In this document: positions 1 to 10,630 of the stretch, piece by piece
How positions within the stretch are numbered: the stretch's first letter is position 1
Layout: every line of letters begins with the position of its first letter
Source of the DNA: Phylloscopus collybita
Lineage: Eukaryota; Chordata; Aves; Passeriformes; Phylloscopidae
Reading direction: 5' to 3'
Assembly: GCA_027886175.1 (NCBI GenBank)
Contig: JAJNNQ010000077.1
Location: 372,001-436,000, forward strand
DNA: 64,000 nucleotides
Made by a program: the position numbers and the translations under genes
The notes under the pieces: model-generated
The model's database searches: none
The model's input: only the letters and a program-made list of their open reading frames with translations
Told to the model about the DNA's origin: nothing

Positions 1-917
1 GCATCTGGAGCCTGGGGAGCTGCAGGCACTTGCTGAGGTTCCCAGGAAAACTCAGTGGGATGGTTGAAGAGCCTCAGCCCCTGCTCTGCCCTGCACAGCT
101 GAGTTTCCATTGGCACCAAGCTGAGCCAGAGAAAAGTGGGAGCACAGATTCAGGAAAGCAGAGACCCAAGCAGGAAACCCCTGCCCTGAATGAGCTGATG
201 AAAAGTCCCCTCAGAAATGACCTGGGCATGAGCTGGAGCTCTGAGCAGCCCTGGCACACACAGCACCCTCTCCACAGCAGCAGCAGCAGCAGGAGCTGCC
301 CTGGCAGGAGTCACTCCTTGCACCCACTGCTCCCCTCCACCATCCATGGGAGCTCCCAGGCAGGCTGAGAGCTGCCCCTGGCAGGTGGCAGATGCCCTGG
401 GCTGGCCAAGAGCCCTGAGGGCTGCAGGAGCTGCTGTGCAGGACAGCCCTGGGCAGCCCTGGCTGCAGCCCCAGCTTCAGCCCCTGCAGCCGTCCCTGGC
501 AGCAGGAGCCGTCCTGCCCTGTCCCTCTGACGGTGCCCAGGGCAGCCCCGCTCTGGAGCACATCCTCCCCCAAAGCAGAAAGGGCAGCAGAGCCATCCTT
601 ACAGTCACCTCAGTCCTGTCCAGGGTCAGCTTTAGGAGATCCCTGCAGCCACAGACTGACTGTGTCAGAAGTGGTGAAGATTTCAAAATGAAGAATTTCT
701 GAATTTTCAAAAGTTGTGAAGATTTCTCCATGAAGAAGCTCAGAATTGTCCTTGCAGTTTCTTAAAGCCTCTGAATGCTTCACAGCTCTCAGGAACCTGC
801 AGGCAGTGCCCTCAGCCCTGCTGGGCTGGGAAAGGAGCAGGTCAGCAAGAGAAATGTCTTTTTGAAGCTCTTCTTGATTGCCAGGATACTGATGCAACTC
901 AGCAGTAAAGACACAGC
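1..917 (+). other. 5' flank of an OR amplicon (unit 0), no gene
   Basis: GC-rich non-coding DNA almost identical to 49560-50540, which lies upstream of the OR gene of unit 2. By that synteny a minus-strand OR should lie just left of the window. Short CAG runs near 280-295. The open frames here are open on both strands and show no known domain. Confidence 0.6.
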
Positions 918-2005
918 ACAAGGACTTTAATTAATCTCTTGGGGATTTGGTGCTGTTTACATCACATTCAGTCCCTCAGAGTGTGCTCAAGAAACTTCTC
1001 AAGAACTCCAAGTCAGATTCAAAGTCCAAAGTTTCTTTATGTTTTAATGGGTCCCACTGAGAAACACAACTGAGAAAGTTTCTCCAGGTTCCAGGTAGAG
1101 CAGAACACTGCAGGCAGTGAGGACAGGTGGGGACAAACAAGGCAAAGGTGTCTCTGGTGCTGAGCAAACCTGGATGTGTTTCAGAAATGCAAAGGGCCAA
1201 GGCCTGAGCCCCAGCCCCTGCCAAGGCACATCCTGTCCCTCCCTCCTTGCTCAGGGCTCTTCCCAGGCCACTGGGATGTGGGGATGTGCAATGCCAAGGG
1301 CAGCACCATGGGGCAGCCCCTGCCAGGCTGCTGAGCAGGGACAAGGAGGCCATGAGGCCCTTGCAGGCCTGCAAGGGTCACTTGTCCCCTCCTGCTGGCT
1401 CAGGCCCAGGGCCAGCAGCCATGGCCCAAGTGCTGCAGGAGTTGGCTGTCTCAGGGCCTTGCAGCTGCTGCCCGTCCCTGTGCCCTGTGCAGCCCAGGCT
1501 GTCCTACGGTGTCCATGCCCTGTGCCTCTGTCCCTGCAGGCTGTCGTCACCCGCGGCTGCCCCACCTGGCTGGGCCCTTCCTTTGCTGACAGCTCTGCGT
1601 CCTGCCTGCCTCTGCCTGGGCACACAGAGCCTTGGGCTGGATACCAAAAGGGTTCATTCCATTTTTACTGTGCCTGTGAACTTCTAGCACAGGAACAAGG
1701 CATGCAAGGCCTGCTTTCCCAACAAGGATGGTTGGAAGAGAAGAAGAAGACATCTGGCTGAAGGGTGCAGTGATAGGGAAAACAAGGAGTGAATTTAGAG
1801 ACTTGGTGTGGGTTTTATGGAAATGGATATATTGTAATAGGCATTCAGTTACTGTATATAAACAATACACTTCTAGAATCCCGTGTCCACATAAGGTTAG
1901 GAGTTATCCCATGGTGGACCTCATTCCTGAATAAGTGATGCCCTGTGAAACACCACATGAGTGTTTAGGAGACTTTTTCTGATCTTTTGGGCATTTGGTG
2001 ACAGC
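918..2005 (+). repeat. Y block, copy 1 (about 1-kb low-copy duplicated segment)
   Basis: Highly similar copies occur at 6095-7130, 27490-28570 and 50541-51620 on the same strand, 54325-54970 truncated, and 58751-59840 inverted. The left part starts with the TAATTA module. The core (about 1250-1620) is nearly invariant and carries a pyrimidine tract ending in AG near 1525-1540. The right part is AT-rich and leads into the satellite. A 146-codon frame at 1247-1687 is kept in most copies but matches no family I know. Confidence 0.7.
926..945 (-). promoter_or_regulatory. Candidate OR promoter module (unit 0): TAATTA plus O/E-like site
   Basis: TAATTA at 928-933 is followed by TCTCTTGGGGA at 935-945, one base from the Olf1/EBF consensus TCCCNNGGGGA. 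The same pair recurs at 27507, 50561 and 59808 at the distal edge of each OR 5' flank. Mammalian OR promoters combine homeodomain and O/E sites; a promoter role here is inference. Confidence 0.35.
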
Positions 2006-2009
2006 AGAG

Positions 2010-4805
2010 GCTCACAGAATCAAGGAGTCAGCTGTGACACCTTGGAACCTCATGGAACAAAGGGTCCATTGTGATGCAGTGGAATCCCATGGGACCAAAG
2101 GTCCATTGTATCAGAGCAGGGCCTCATGGAACCAAAGAGACCATTGCTGGCAGTAGGGAAGCTCATGGGATCATTGTGAAGGTGTGAGGCTGCATGGAAC
2201 CAATGGTCCATTGTGACACTGCAGAACCTTCTGGAATCAAGGGGATCATGGTCTGCTATGGAACCTCATGGAACAAAGGATCCATGGTGACACTGCAGAA
2301 CTCAGACCATTGTTGACAGTGCAAAAGCTCATGGAGCCAGAAGTCCATTGTGACAGAGCAAGGCCTCATGGAACCAAGGGTCCACTGTGGCTCTGTAGGG
2401 CTTCACAGAACCCAGGAGACCATTTGGACACTGTGGGGCCACATGGAACCACCTGCCACTGTGACACAGCGGGGCCACATGGAGCCAAGGGGCCATTGAG
2501 ACACTGAAGAACCTGATGGAACCAAAGGTCCATTGTGACACTGTGGGGCCTTGTGGAACCAAGGGGACCACAGTGACACTGTGGAACTCCATGGAACAAG
2601 GGGGCCACTCTGATTCTGCTTTGCCTCATGGAACCAAGGGGCCACAACCACACTGCAGGGGCTGGTCAAACCAAGGCAGCCTTGTGACACTGCGGGCCCC
2701 CTTGGAACCAAGGATCCATTGGGATATTGTGGGGCCTCATGGAACACTGGAGACGGAATCCACTAGAACCAAGGGGCCATTGTGACACTGCAGGGCCTCA
2801 TGGAATCCAGGGGACCAGAGTGACACTGTGGGGCTCCATGGGACAAAGGGGCCACACTGACACCATGGAAGTAAGGAGAGCTTTGTGACACTACAGGCCA
2901 TCATGGAACCAAAGAGACCCTAGTGACACAGCAAGGCCTCGTGGAACCATGGAGATCATTATGACACATGAGCTCTCGTGGAACCAAAGCACCATTGTGG
3001 CACTGCAGGGCCTCATGGAACCAAGGGCACAATAGTGACACTCTGGGGCTCCAAGGGACAATGGGGGGAATCTTATAGTGCAGAACCAAGGAGACCATTG
3101 TGACACCATGGGGCATCATGGAACCACAGGTCCACTGTGACACTGCAGAACCTTCTGGAATCAAGGTGATCATGGTCTGCCATGGAACCTCATGGAACAA
3201 AGGATCCATGGTGACACTGCAGAACTCAGACCATTGCTGACTGTGCAAAAGCTCTTGGAGCCAGAAGTCCATTGTGACAGAGCAAGACCTCATGGAACCA
3301 AGGGTGCACTGTGGCTCTGTAGGACTTCACAGAACCAAGGAGACCATTTGGACACTTTGGGACCTCATGGAACCACCTGCCACTGTGACACAGCGGGGCC
3401 ACATAGAGCCAAGGGGCCATTGAGACACTGAGGAACCTGATGGAACCAAAGGTCCATTGTGACACTGTGGGGCCCTGTGGAACTAAGGGGACCAAAGTGA
3501 AACTGTGGTACTCCATGGAATAAAGGGGCCACTCTGATTCTGCTTTGCCTCATGGAACCAAGGGGCCACAACCACACTGCAGTGTCTGGTCAAACCAAGG
3601 CAGCCTTGTGACACTGCGGGATCCCTTGGAACCAAGGGTCCATTGGAATATTGTGGGGCCTTCTGGAACACTGGAGACCATTTTGACCCTTGGGAACCCA
3701 CTGGAACCAAGGGGCCATGGTGACACTGCAGGGTCTTGTATAACCAAGGGGCCATTGTAGCACTGCAGGGGCTTGATGGAATCCAGGGGATCACAGTGAC
3801 ACTGTGGGGCTCCATGGGACAAAGGGGCCATACTGACCCCATGGAACCAAGGAGACCTTTGTGACACTACAGGGCATCATGAATTAAGGAGGCCCTTGTG
3901 ACACAACAGGGCCTCATGGAACCATGGAGACCATTATGACACATGGGGCCTTGTGGAACCAAAGCACCATTGTGGCACTGCAGGGCCTCATGGAACAAAG
4001 GGCACAATAGTGACACTCTGGGGCTCCAAGGGACCAAGGGGGGAATCTTATAGTGCAGAACCAAGGAGACCATTGTCACACTATGAGGCATCATGGAACC
4101 AGAGATCCATTGTGACACAGCATGGCCACAGGAAACCACAGAGGCCATTTTTACACTTGGAGGCCTTGTGGAACCAAAGGGCCACTGTGGCACTTTGCAT
4201 CCCCATGGAACCAAGGAGTCTATTGAGATATTGCAAGGCCTTATAGAATACTGGAGTCCATTGTGACATCACGAGGCTCTGTCGGAAAAAAGGACAGTTG
4301 TGGCACTCTGTGGCACCATTGAACCAAGGGGTTCATTGTGACATCTACAGGGTCCCATGGAGCTAAGGATTCATGGAACAATGTGGGACTCATGGAAGGA
4401 AAGGTCCATTGTGACATTGTGGGGCCTCATGAAATACTGGAGACCATTGTGACACCTCAAGGCTTCATTGAACCAAGGGTCAGTCGTGATACTGTGGTAC
4501 AAGGAGACCACTGTGACATGGAAAGACCTCATGGAAGCAAGGGGGGACAACAGGAATGCTTTGGGGCCCAATGGAAGCAAGGGGCCAGTGTGACACAGCT
4601 GGGCCTTGTGGATCCAAGGGGCCACTGTGACACTCTGTGGCCTTGTGGAACCATAGGGCCATTGTGATCCTGCAGGGCACCATGGATCCATGGAGACCAC
4701 TATGACATTGCAAGGCCCCATGGAATTGTTGAGACCATGGTGACACTGTGGAGCTCCACAGAACCAAAGGAGCACTGTGACCCTGCTGGGCCTCATGGAA
4801 CCAAG
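2010..4805 (+). repeat. 37-bp satellite array S1 (about 75 monomers)
   Basis: Head-to-tail degenerate monomers; 2768-2804 is a good representative. The core reads CCAAGGGGCCATTGTGACAC and each unit ends in CTCATGGA. Because 37 is not a multiple of 3, stop-poor monomers open all frames and yield repetitive pseudo-peptides of about 70-130 residues. There is higher-order structure: 2270-2900 is repeated at 3190-3850 with the same variants in the same order, an offset of about 920 bp (about 25 monomers). Confidence 0.9.
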
Positions 4806-6094
4806 GGCAGATGGAACAGATCTGGCTGGTTTGGACTTCCAGGGGCCACCTGACAGGCTCAGCTGATCTTGGAATGCTGAGGGCTGCCTCTCATCAGCCC
4901 CTGGAGAGCTGAGGGGCTCTGTGTTTTCCTTCCTGTGGAAAAGAACTATCTGTTTTTTACAGGTGCCCATGGCCAAAATTGATACTCCTCCTGAAAAATT
5001 CCCTCAATGCAAGGGTTCTCCCAGACAAAAGCTGCCAGGACAGAGAGCTCTGGCTGGCCTTGGCCTCTGGTGGTCACCTCTCATTTGAAGGAAGCCCTGA
5101 GGAAAGGATTGAACAGGTTTGACTGCTAAAACATCAGTGAGTCTCTCATCCTCTGAAAAACTCAGATGCTCTTCTGATCATATGTGTCCTCTTTTTCTCA
5201 TTGTGTATTATGCATGAAATACTATTTTCAGCTAAAAAAATATTATTCATATCAGTCTTCCAGCCAGGGCTGCCAATGCCTGGACACAGAGGCTGGCTGG
5301 GCTGACAAATGTCCTGGGCCCCCTCCCTGCTCTGTCTGTGACACGAAGGGCACAGAGCAGCCTCCTCTCTGGGCCGTTTGCCTGTTTTCAATGCCTTCCA
5401 CAGGCACTGGCCCTGCCCCACAAGGCCTGGGCTGAGTCCTGCCCCTGCAGGGTCACACAGGCTGAGATGGACACTGATGGTCTGTGCCAGGCTCTCTCAG
5501 GCCAGCCCAGCTCCCTGCAAGCTCTGCCAGCTGCCCTGAGCTCTCTGCAGCACCAAGGGCCTCTCCCCAGCACAGCCCAGCCGCCTCTGGCCCCACAGCT
5601 CTGCTCAGGCCAGGCTGCTCTGGCCAGGGGCCCCACGGCCTCAGCCCCTGGCAAGGGCACAGCAGCAGCTGCAGCTCCCACAGGGCTCAGCCCCAGCCAT
5701 GGCCAAGGTGCTGGCACAAGGCAAAACCAGGCTCCCTGGGTTCCCTGCTCCCCTCTCCCTCAGCTCCTGAGAGCTCTGCAGCCCCTGCTGCCATCCCATC
5801 TGCCCAGGCCAGCACAACAGCCGCGGCCTTGGGGCCCTGCAGAGCTGCTGCTGCTGCAGGCCCAGGGCCCATCCCAAAGCTGGGGCAGCCAGAAAGCTGT
5901 GCCCATTTCTGTTCATTGCTGCTCTGATGAGGATGGGTCCTCAGCCTCTTGGAGGCTGCTGGTGAATTTTATTTTTCCACAGGCTTCTTCTTTCTTGAGC
6001 TCTCCAGTTCAGGGATTCAGTGAGAATTGCTCATAAACATTTGTTCAAAACAACTTAACAAAAAAGCCCCTTGGGAAAAAAAAGTAAGTTTTCA
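4806..6094 (+). repeat. W/V block, copy 1 (GC-rich duplicated segment)
   Basis: Paralogous to 9111-10440 (same strand) and 55891-57155 (inverted). The first third (W) carries one unit of the 188-bp repeat seen in tandem at 8046-8640. The rest (V, about 5455-5935) is GC-rich, alanine/proline-biased in every frame and open on both strands, so I do not call a gene. An AT-rich tail (about 5960-6094) joins Y copy 2. Confidence 0.65.
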
Positions 6095-7130
6095 ATTCTT
6101 CTGTGGTTAATTAGAAGTTCAAAAAACTTCTCAAAAATTCAAAATGAGATTGAAACACTGAAGTTTTTGGAAGTTTTAATGGGTCCCACTGAGAAACACA
6201 ACTGAGAAAGTGTCCCCAGGTTCCAGGTAGAGCAAAACACTGCAGGCAGGGATGACAGGTGGGGAAAAACAAGGCAAAGGTGTCTCTGATGCTGAGCAAC
6301 CCTGGATGTGTTTCAGGAATGCAAAGGGCCAAGGCCTGAGCCTCAGCCCTTGCCAAGGCACATCCTGTCCCTCCCTCCTTGCTCAGGCCTCTTCCCAGCC
6401 CACTGGGATGTGGGGATGTGCAATGCCAAGGGCAGCACCATGGGGCAGCCCCTGCCAGGCTGCTGAGCAGGGACAAGGAGGCCATGAGGCCCTTGCAGGC
6501 CTGCAAGGGTCACTTGTCCCCTCCTGCTGGCTCAGGCCCAGGGCCAGCAGCCATGGCCCAAGTGCTGCAGGAGTTGGCTGTCTCAGGGCCTTGCAGCTGC
6601 TGCCCATGCCTGTGGCCTGTGCAGCCCAGGCTGTCCTACGGTGTCCATGCCCTGTGCCTCTGTCCCTGCAGGCTGTCGTCACCCGCGGCTGCCCCACCTG
6701 GCTGGGCCCTTCCTTTGCTGACAGCTCTGCGTCCTGCCTGCCTCTGCCTGGGCACACAGAGCCTTGGGCTGGATACCAAAAGGGTTCATTCCATTTTTAC
6801 TGTGCTTGCGAACTTCTAGCACATGAACAAGGCATGCAGGTCCTGCTTTCCCATCAAGGATTGTTGGAAGAGCAGAAGACATCTGGCTAAAGAGTGCAGT
6901 GATAGAGAACACACGGAGTGAATCTGGGAACTTGGGGTGGGTTTTATGGTGATGGATAAATTGTAATACACATGTAGTGACTGTACATATGTACCACTTT
7001 TAGAATCACATGTCCATGTAAGGTTATGAGTTACCACATGTTGGACCTCAAGCCTGAATAAGTGATGCCCTCTTAAACAGCAAGTTTGTGTTAAGGAGTC
7101 TTAGTCTGATATTTGGAAATTTGGTGACAG
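6095..7130 (+). repeat. Y block, copy 2 (lacks the TAATTA module)
   Basis: Nearly identical to 1040-2000 over its core. The left edge is fused to the tail of the V block, so the homeodomain/O-E-like module and the OR 5' flank are missing; this copy is probably detached from any receptor. A 146-codon frame at 6379-6819 matches the one in copy 1. Confidence 0.65.
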
Positions 7131-7134
7131 CAGG

Positions 7135-7975
7135 GCCTCACAGAATCAAGGAGTCTACGGTAACACTTTGGACCCTCACGGAACCAAAATCCTTTTTGAC
7201 ACAGCAGGGTCACTTGGAACCAATGGTCCACTGTGATACTGCAGATCCAAGGAGACCATTGAGGCATGATGGAACCTCATGGAATCCAAAGTACATTGTG
7301 ACAGAGAAAGGCCTCATGGAACCAAAAGTCCATTGTGACACTGCAAGACTTTTTTTGAGCAAGAGAACCATTCCTGATAGTGCAGAAACTCATGGAACCA
7401 AGGGGCCACTGTGACACACCCGGATTGCATGGAATGAAATGTCCATCATGACAATGCACATCCAAGGGGACCATGGTGACACTGTGGGGCCTCGTGGAAC
7501 CAAAGGGGCCATTCTGACCCCGCAAGGCCTTGTAGAACCCAGGAGGCCTTTGTGTCACTGCTGAACCTCACAGAACCAAAGTGACCATGTTATACTGGGG
7601 GTCCTCCTGGAACCAAGGGTTCATGATGTCACTGCAGAACCAAGGAGACTGTTGTTGTCAGTATGAAAGCTCATGGAACCAAAAGCCCATTGTGACACAG
7701 CAGGGCCTATTGGAATTCTGGAGGCCATTATGCCACTTTGGGGCCTTGTTGAATCAAGGGGCTCTGCAGAGCCTTGTGGAACCAAGGAGACCCTTTGGAC
7801 ATGGTGAGACTCCATAGAACCAAGGGTCCATTGTGATGCTGTGGTGCCAAGGAGACCCCTGTGACACTGCAAGGCCTCATGGAAGCAAGGGACCATGGTG
7901 ACACTTTGGACCCACATGGAAACAAGGGGCCAGTGTGACACTGCAGGGCCCCATGAATCCAGGGGAACAGGTAAC
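7135..7975 (+). repeat. 37-bp satellite array S2 (about 22 monomers)
   Basis: Same monomer and orientation as the array at 2010-4805, more degenerate. It follows the Y block directly, as in the other units, and closely resembles 28571-29500. Confidence 0.85.
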
Positions 7976-8045
7976 TGGTCTGGTTATCTTGGCCTGCCTG
8001 GTCCAACTGACCTTGGCATATCAAGGAACTATCTCTTCTGATGTA

Positions 8046-8640
8046 CCCCTGAAACACTGGGGCTCTGGACTTTCCTTCAAATGGAAAAGAGCTGCCCTTC
8101 TCATGTAGGCATCCATGGCCAAAATCAGATTCCCCCTGCAAATTGCCCATTATCCAGGGATTGCTCCCAGATAGAAGCTGCCATTACCAACAAGTCTGGC
8201 TGACCTTGTCTTCCTGAGAGCTGGGTCTCACCTGCCTTCAAACACTGAGGCTCTGTGCTTTCCTTCCTGTGGAAAAGAACTGTCCTCCATGCACAGGTAC
8301 CCATGGCCAGAATTGGTACTTCTCCTCCAAAGTTCCTATGTGCAAGGGTTTCTCCCAGACAAAAGCTGCCAGCACAGACAGCTCTGGCTGGCCTTGGCCT
8401 CCTGAGGACCTGCTCTCACCTGCCTTCCAAACACTGGGGCTCTGCCCTTTCCTTTCTGTGGAAAAGTATTGGCCTTCTCCTCCAGGCAAAAAGGGCTGAA
8501 ATTGGGATTCAGCATTCCAAATTCCCAATAGGCAAGGGTTTCTCCCAGACAAACCTGCCAGGACAGACAGCTCTGGCTGGCCTTGGCTTTGGGTGACTGC
8601 AGTTCATCAGCTCCTGAAACACTGGGGCTCTGTGGTTTCC
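8046..8640 (+). repeat. 188-bp tandem repeat, about 3 units
   Basis: The landmark AAACACTGGGGCTCTG-like start recurs at 8052, 8240, 8429 and 8617, a spacing of 188-189 bp. Each unit carries 'TTCCTGTGGAAAAG' and, further on, 'CAGACAAAAGCTGCCAG' variants. Single units occur in the W blocks near 4900, 9200 and 57000 (inverted), so this is a local amplification of the W sequence. Confidence 0.75.
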
Positions 8641-8649
8641 TTCCTGTGG

Positions 8650-9110
8650 ATACCATTGGAACACAGTGGGGCCCCATGGAACCATGGAGACCATTGGAAC
8701 CCTTTGAGGCCTTCTGACATGAAGGGGCCATTGTGACACTGTGGGGACCCCATGGAACCAAGGGGCCCTTGTGACACTGCAGGGTACCATAGATCCCAGG
8801 GCCCAGTGTGACACTGTGGAGCCTCATGGAATCAAGGACATCACTGTGCCACTTTATGGTCGCATGGTCCCAAGGGGCCAGTGTGAAGCAGCAGGGCTTT
8901 GTGGAACCAAGAGGTCATTGTTGCATTACAGGGCCTTGTGGAACCACAGGGCCATTGTGATCCTGCAGGGCACTGTGGATCCATGGTGACCATTGTGGCA
9001 TTGAAAGGCCCCATGGAATCATGGAGACCATGGTGACACTGTAGGGCCCCACAGAACCAAAGGGTCTTTGTGACCCTGCAGGGCCTCATGGAACCAAGGG
9101 GAGATGGAAG
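8650..9110 (+). repeat. 37-bp satellite array S3 (about 12 monomers)
   Basis: Short plus-oriented array between the 188-bp repeat and W/V copy 2. One monomer (8868-8877) carries TCCCAAGGGG, a perfect Olf1/EBF-type core. Confidence 0.85.
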
Positions 9111-10440
9111 AGGTCTGGCTGGTTTGGCCTCCCAGGGGCCACCTGACAGGTCCAGCTGATCTTGAAATGCTGAGGGCTGCCTCTCATCAGCCCCTGGAGC
9201 ACCGGGGCTCTGTGGTTTACTTTCCTATGGAAAAAAAACATCTTACCTGCCCAGGTGCCCACAGCCAAAATTTTTACTCCCCCTGAAAAATTCTATCTAT
9301 GCAAGGGTTCCTACAGACAAAAGCTGCCAGGACAGAGAGCTCTGGCTAGCCTTGGCCTCTGATGGTCACCTCTCATCTCAAGGAAGCCCAGAGGAAAGGA
9401 TTTGAACAGGTTTGACCACTGGAACATCAATGAGCCTCTCATCCTCTGAAAAACTCAGATGCTCTTCTGATCATATGTGTCTTCTAATTGTGTATTATAC
9501 TTAAAATTTTATTTTCAGTTGAAAAAAATATTATTCTTATCACTTTGCCAGTGCTATCTGACACAAAACACCTCCTCTACAGGTGGATCCAGGTCACCTG
9601 GATAAGCAAACACAATGAAGAATCCAGCAGGAATTCTTTGTCTCTGCTCCCATCTGTCCCATCTCCTCTGGAGCTGGAGGTGCAGCCCCAGCACTTGGGA
9701 GGGCTCCAGGGGTCACAAGCTCAGCTCCCACACAGAGAACTTGCAGACCCTGGGGTGCTTTCCTTGGCCCCTGCAGGGTCACCCAGGCTGAGATGGACAC
9801 TGATGGTGTCTGTGCCAGGCTCTCTCAGCCCAACCCAGCTCCCTGCAAGCTCTGCCAGCTGCCCTGAGCTCTCTGCAGCACCAAGGGCCTCTCCCCAGCA
9901 CAGCCCAGCCGCCTCTGGCCCCACAGCTCTGCTCAGGCCAGGCTGCTCTGGCCAGGGGCCCCACGGCCTCAGCCCCTGGCAAGGGCACAGCAGCAGCTGC
10001 AGCTCCCACAGGGCTCAGCCCCAGCCATGGCCAAGGTGCTGGCACAAGGGAAAACCAGGCTCCCTGGGTGCCCTGCTGCCCTCTCCCTCAGCTCCTGAGA
10101 GCTCTGCAGCCCCTGCTGCCATCCCATCTGCCCAGGCCAGCACAACAGCCGCGGCCTTGGGGCCCTGCAGAGCTGCTCCTGCTGCAGGCCCAGGGCCCAT
10201 CCCAGAGCTGGGGCAGCCAGAAAGCTGTGCCCATTGCTGTTCATTGCTGCTCTGATGAGGATGGATCCTCAGCCCCTTGGAGCTTGATGTTGAATTTTAC
10301 TTTTCCAGAGGCCTCTCTGAATTCCTGAGCTCTCCAGTTCAGGAATTCAGTGAGAATTGCTCATTAACATTTGTTCAAAACACTTGAACAAGACAAGCCC
10401 CTGGGAATAATTTAAGTTTTCAATACTTCTGTGGTTAATT
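9111..10440 (+). repeat. W/V block, copy 2
   Basis: Second copy of 4806-6094, colinear, with a divergent stretch at about 9540-9770. The V core (about 9770-10250) is nearly identical to that in 5455-5935 and, inverted, in 56035-56530. No convincing gene. Confidence 0.65.
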
Positions 10441-10630
10441 AGACAGATTTCAGAAGTTTATTTAAAGTGAATATACTATATTGAAAACAATGAAGAGAGA
10501 ATTGTTTTGTCCTGTGAAGTTTTCTTTTCCTGTTTATCCTTTGATATCAGCAATCTCGAGGGGACATTGATTCCCAGCACCTCCTTGTGCAGACTGAATA
10601 GATCTGAAAATCAAGAGCCTTCATGGCTGA
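10240..10630 (+). repeat. V tail shared with 18430-18830
   Basis: AT-rich tail of the V block. A more diverged paralogue at 18430-18830 shares the run from 'GGATGGATCCTCAGC' to 'GAATAGATCTGAA'. In that paralogue the sequence continues without the insertion that begins here at 10631, giving an empty-site comparison. Confidence 0.6.

Noticed and set aside
2268..4976. Many open frames of 70-200 codons with repeated MEP/HGTKGPL or LGSMRPCSVTM motifs in the satellite arrays
   Set aside because: They arise from a 37-bp repeat read in three frames on both strands; no consistent start, no domain, and the frames shift with monomer indels.
8046..8640. Possible CRISPR-like array (regular repeats)
   Set aside because: Repeats are contiguous without unique spacers and the context is avian.
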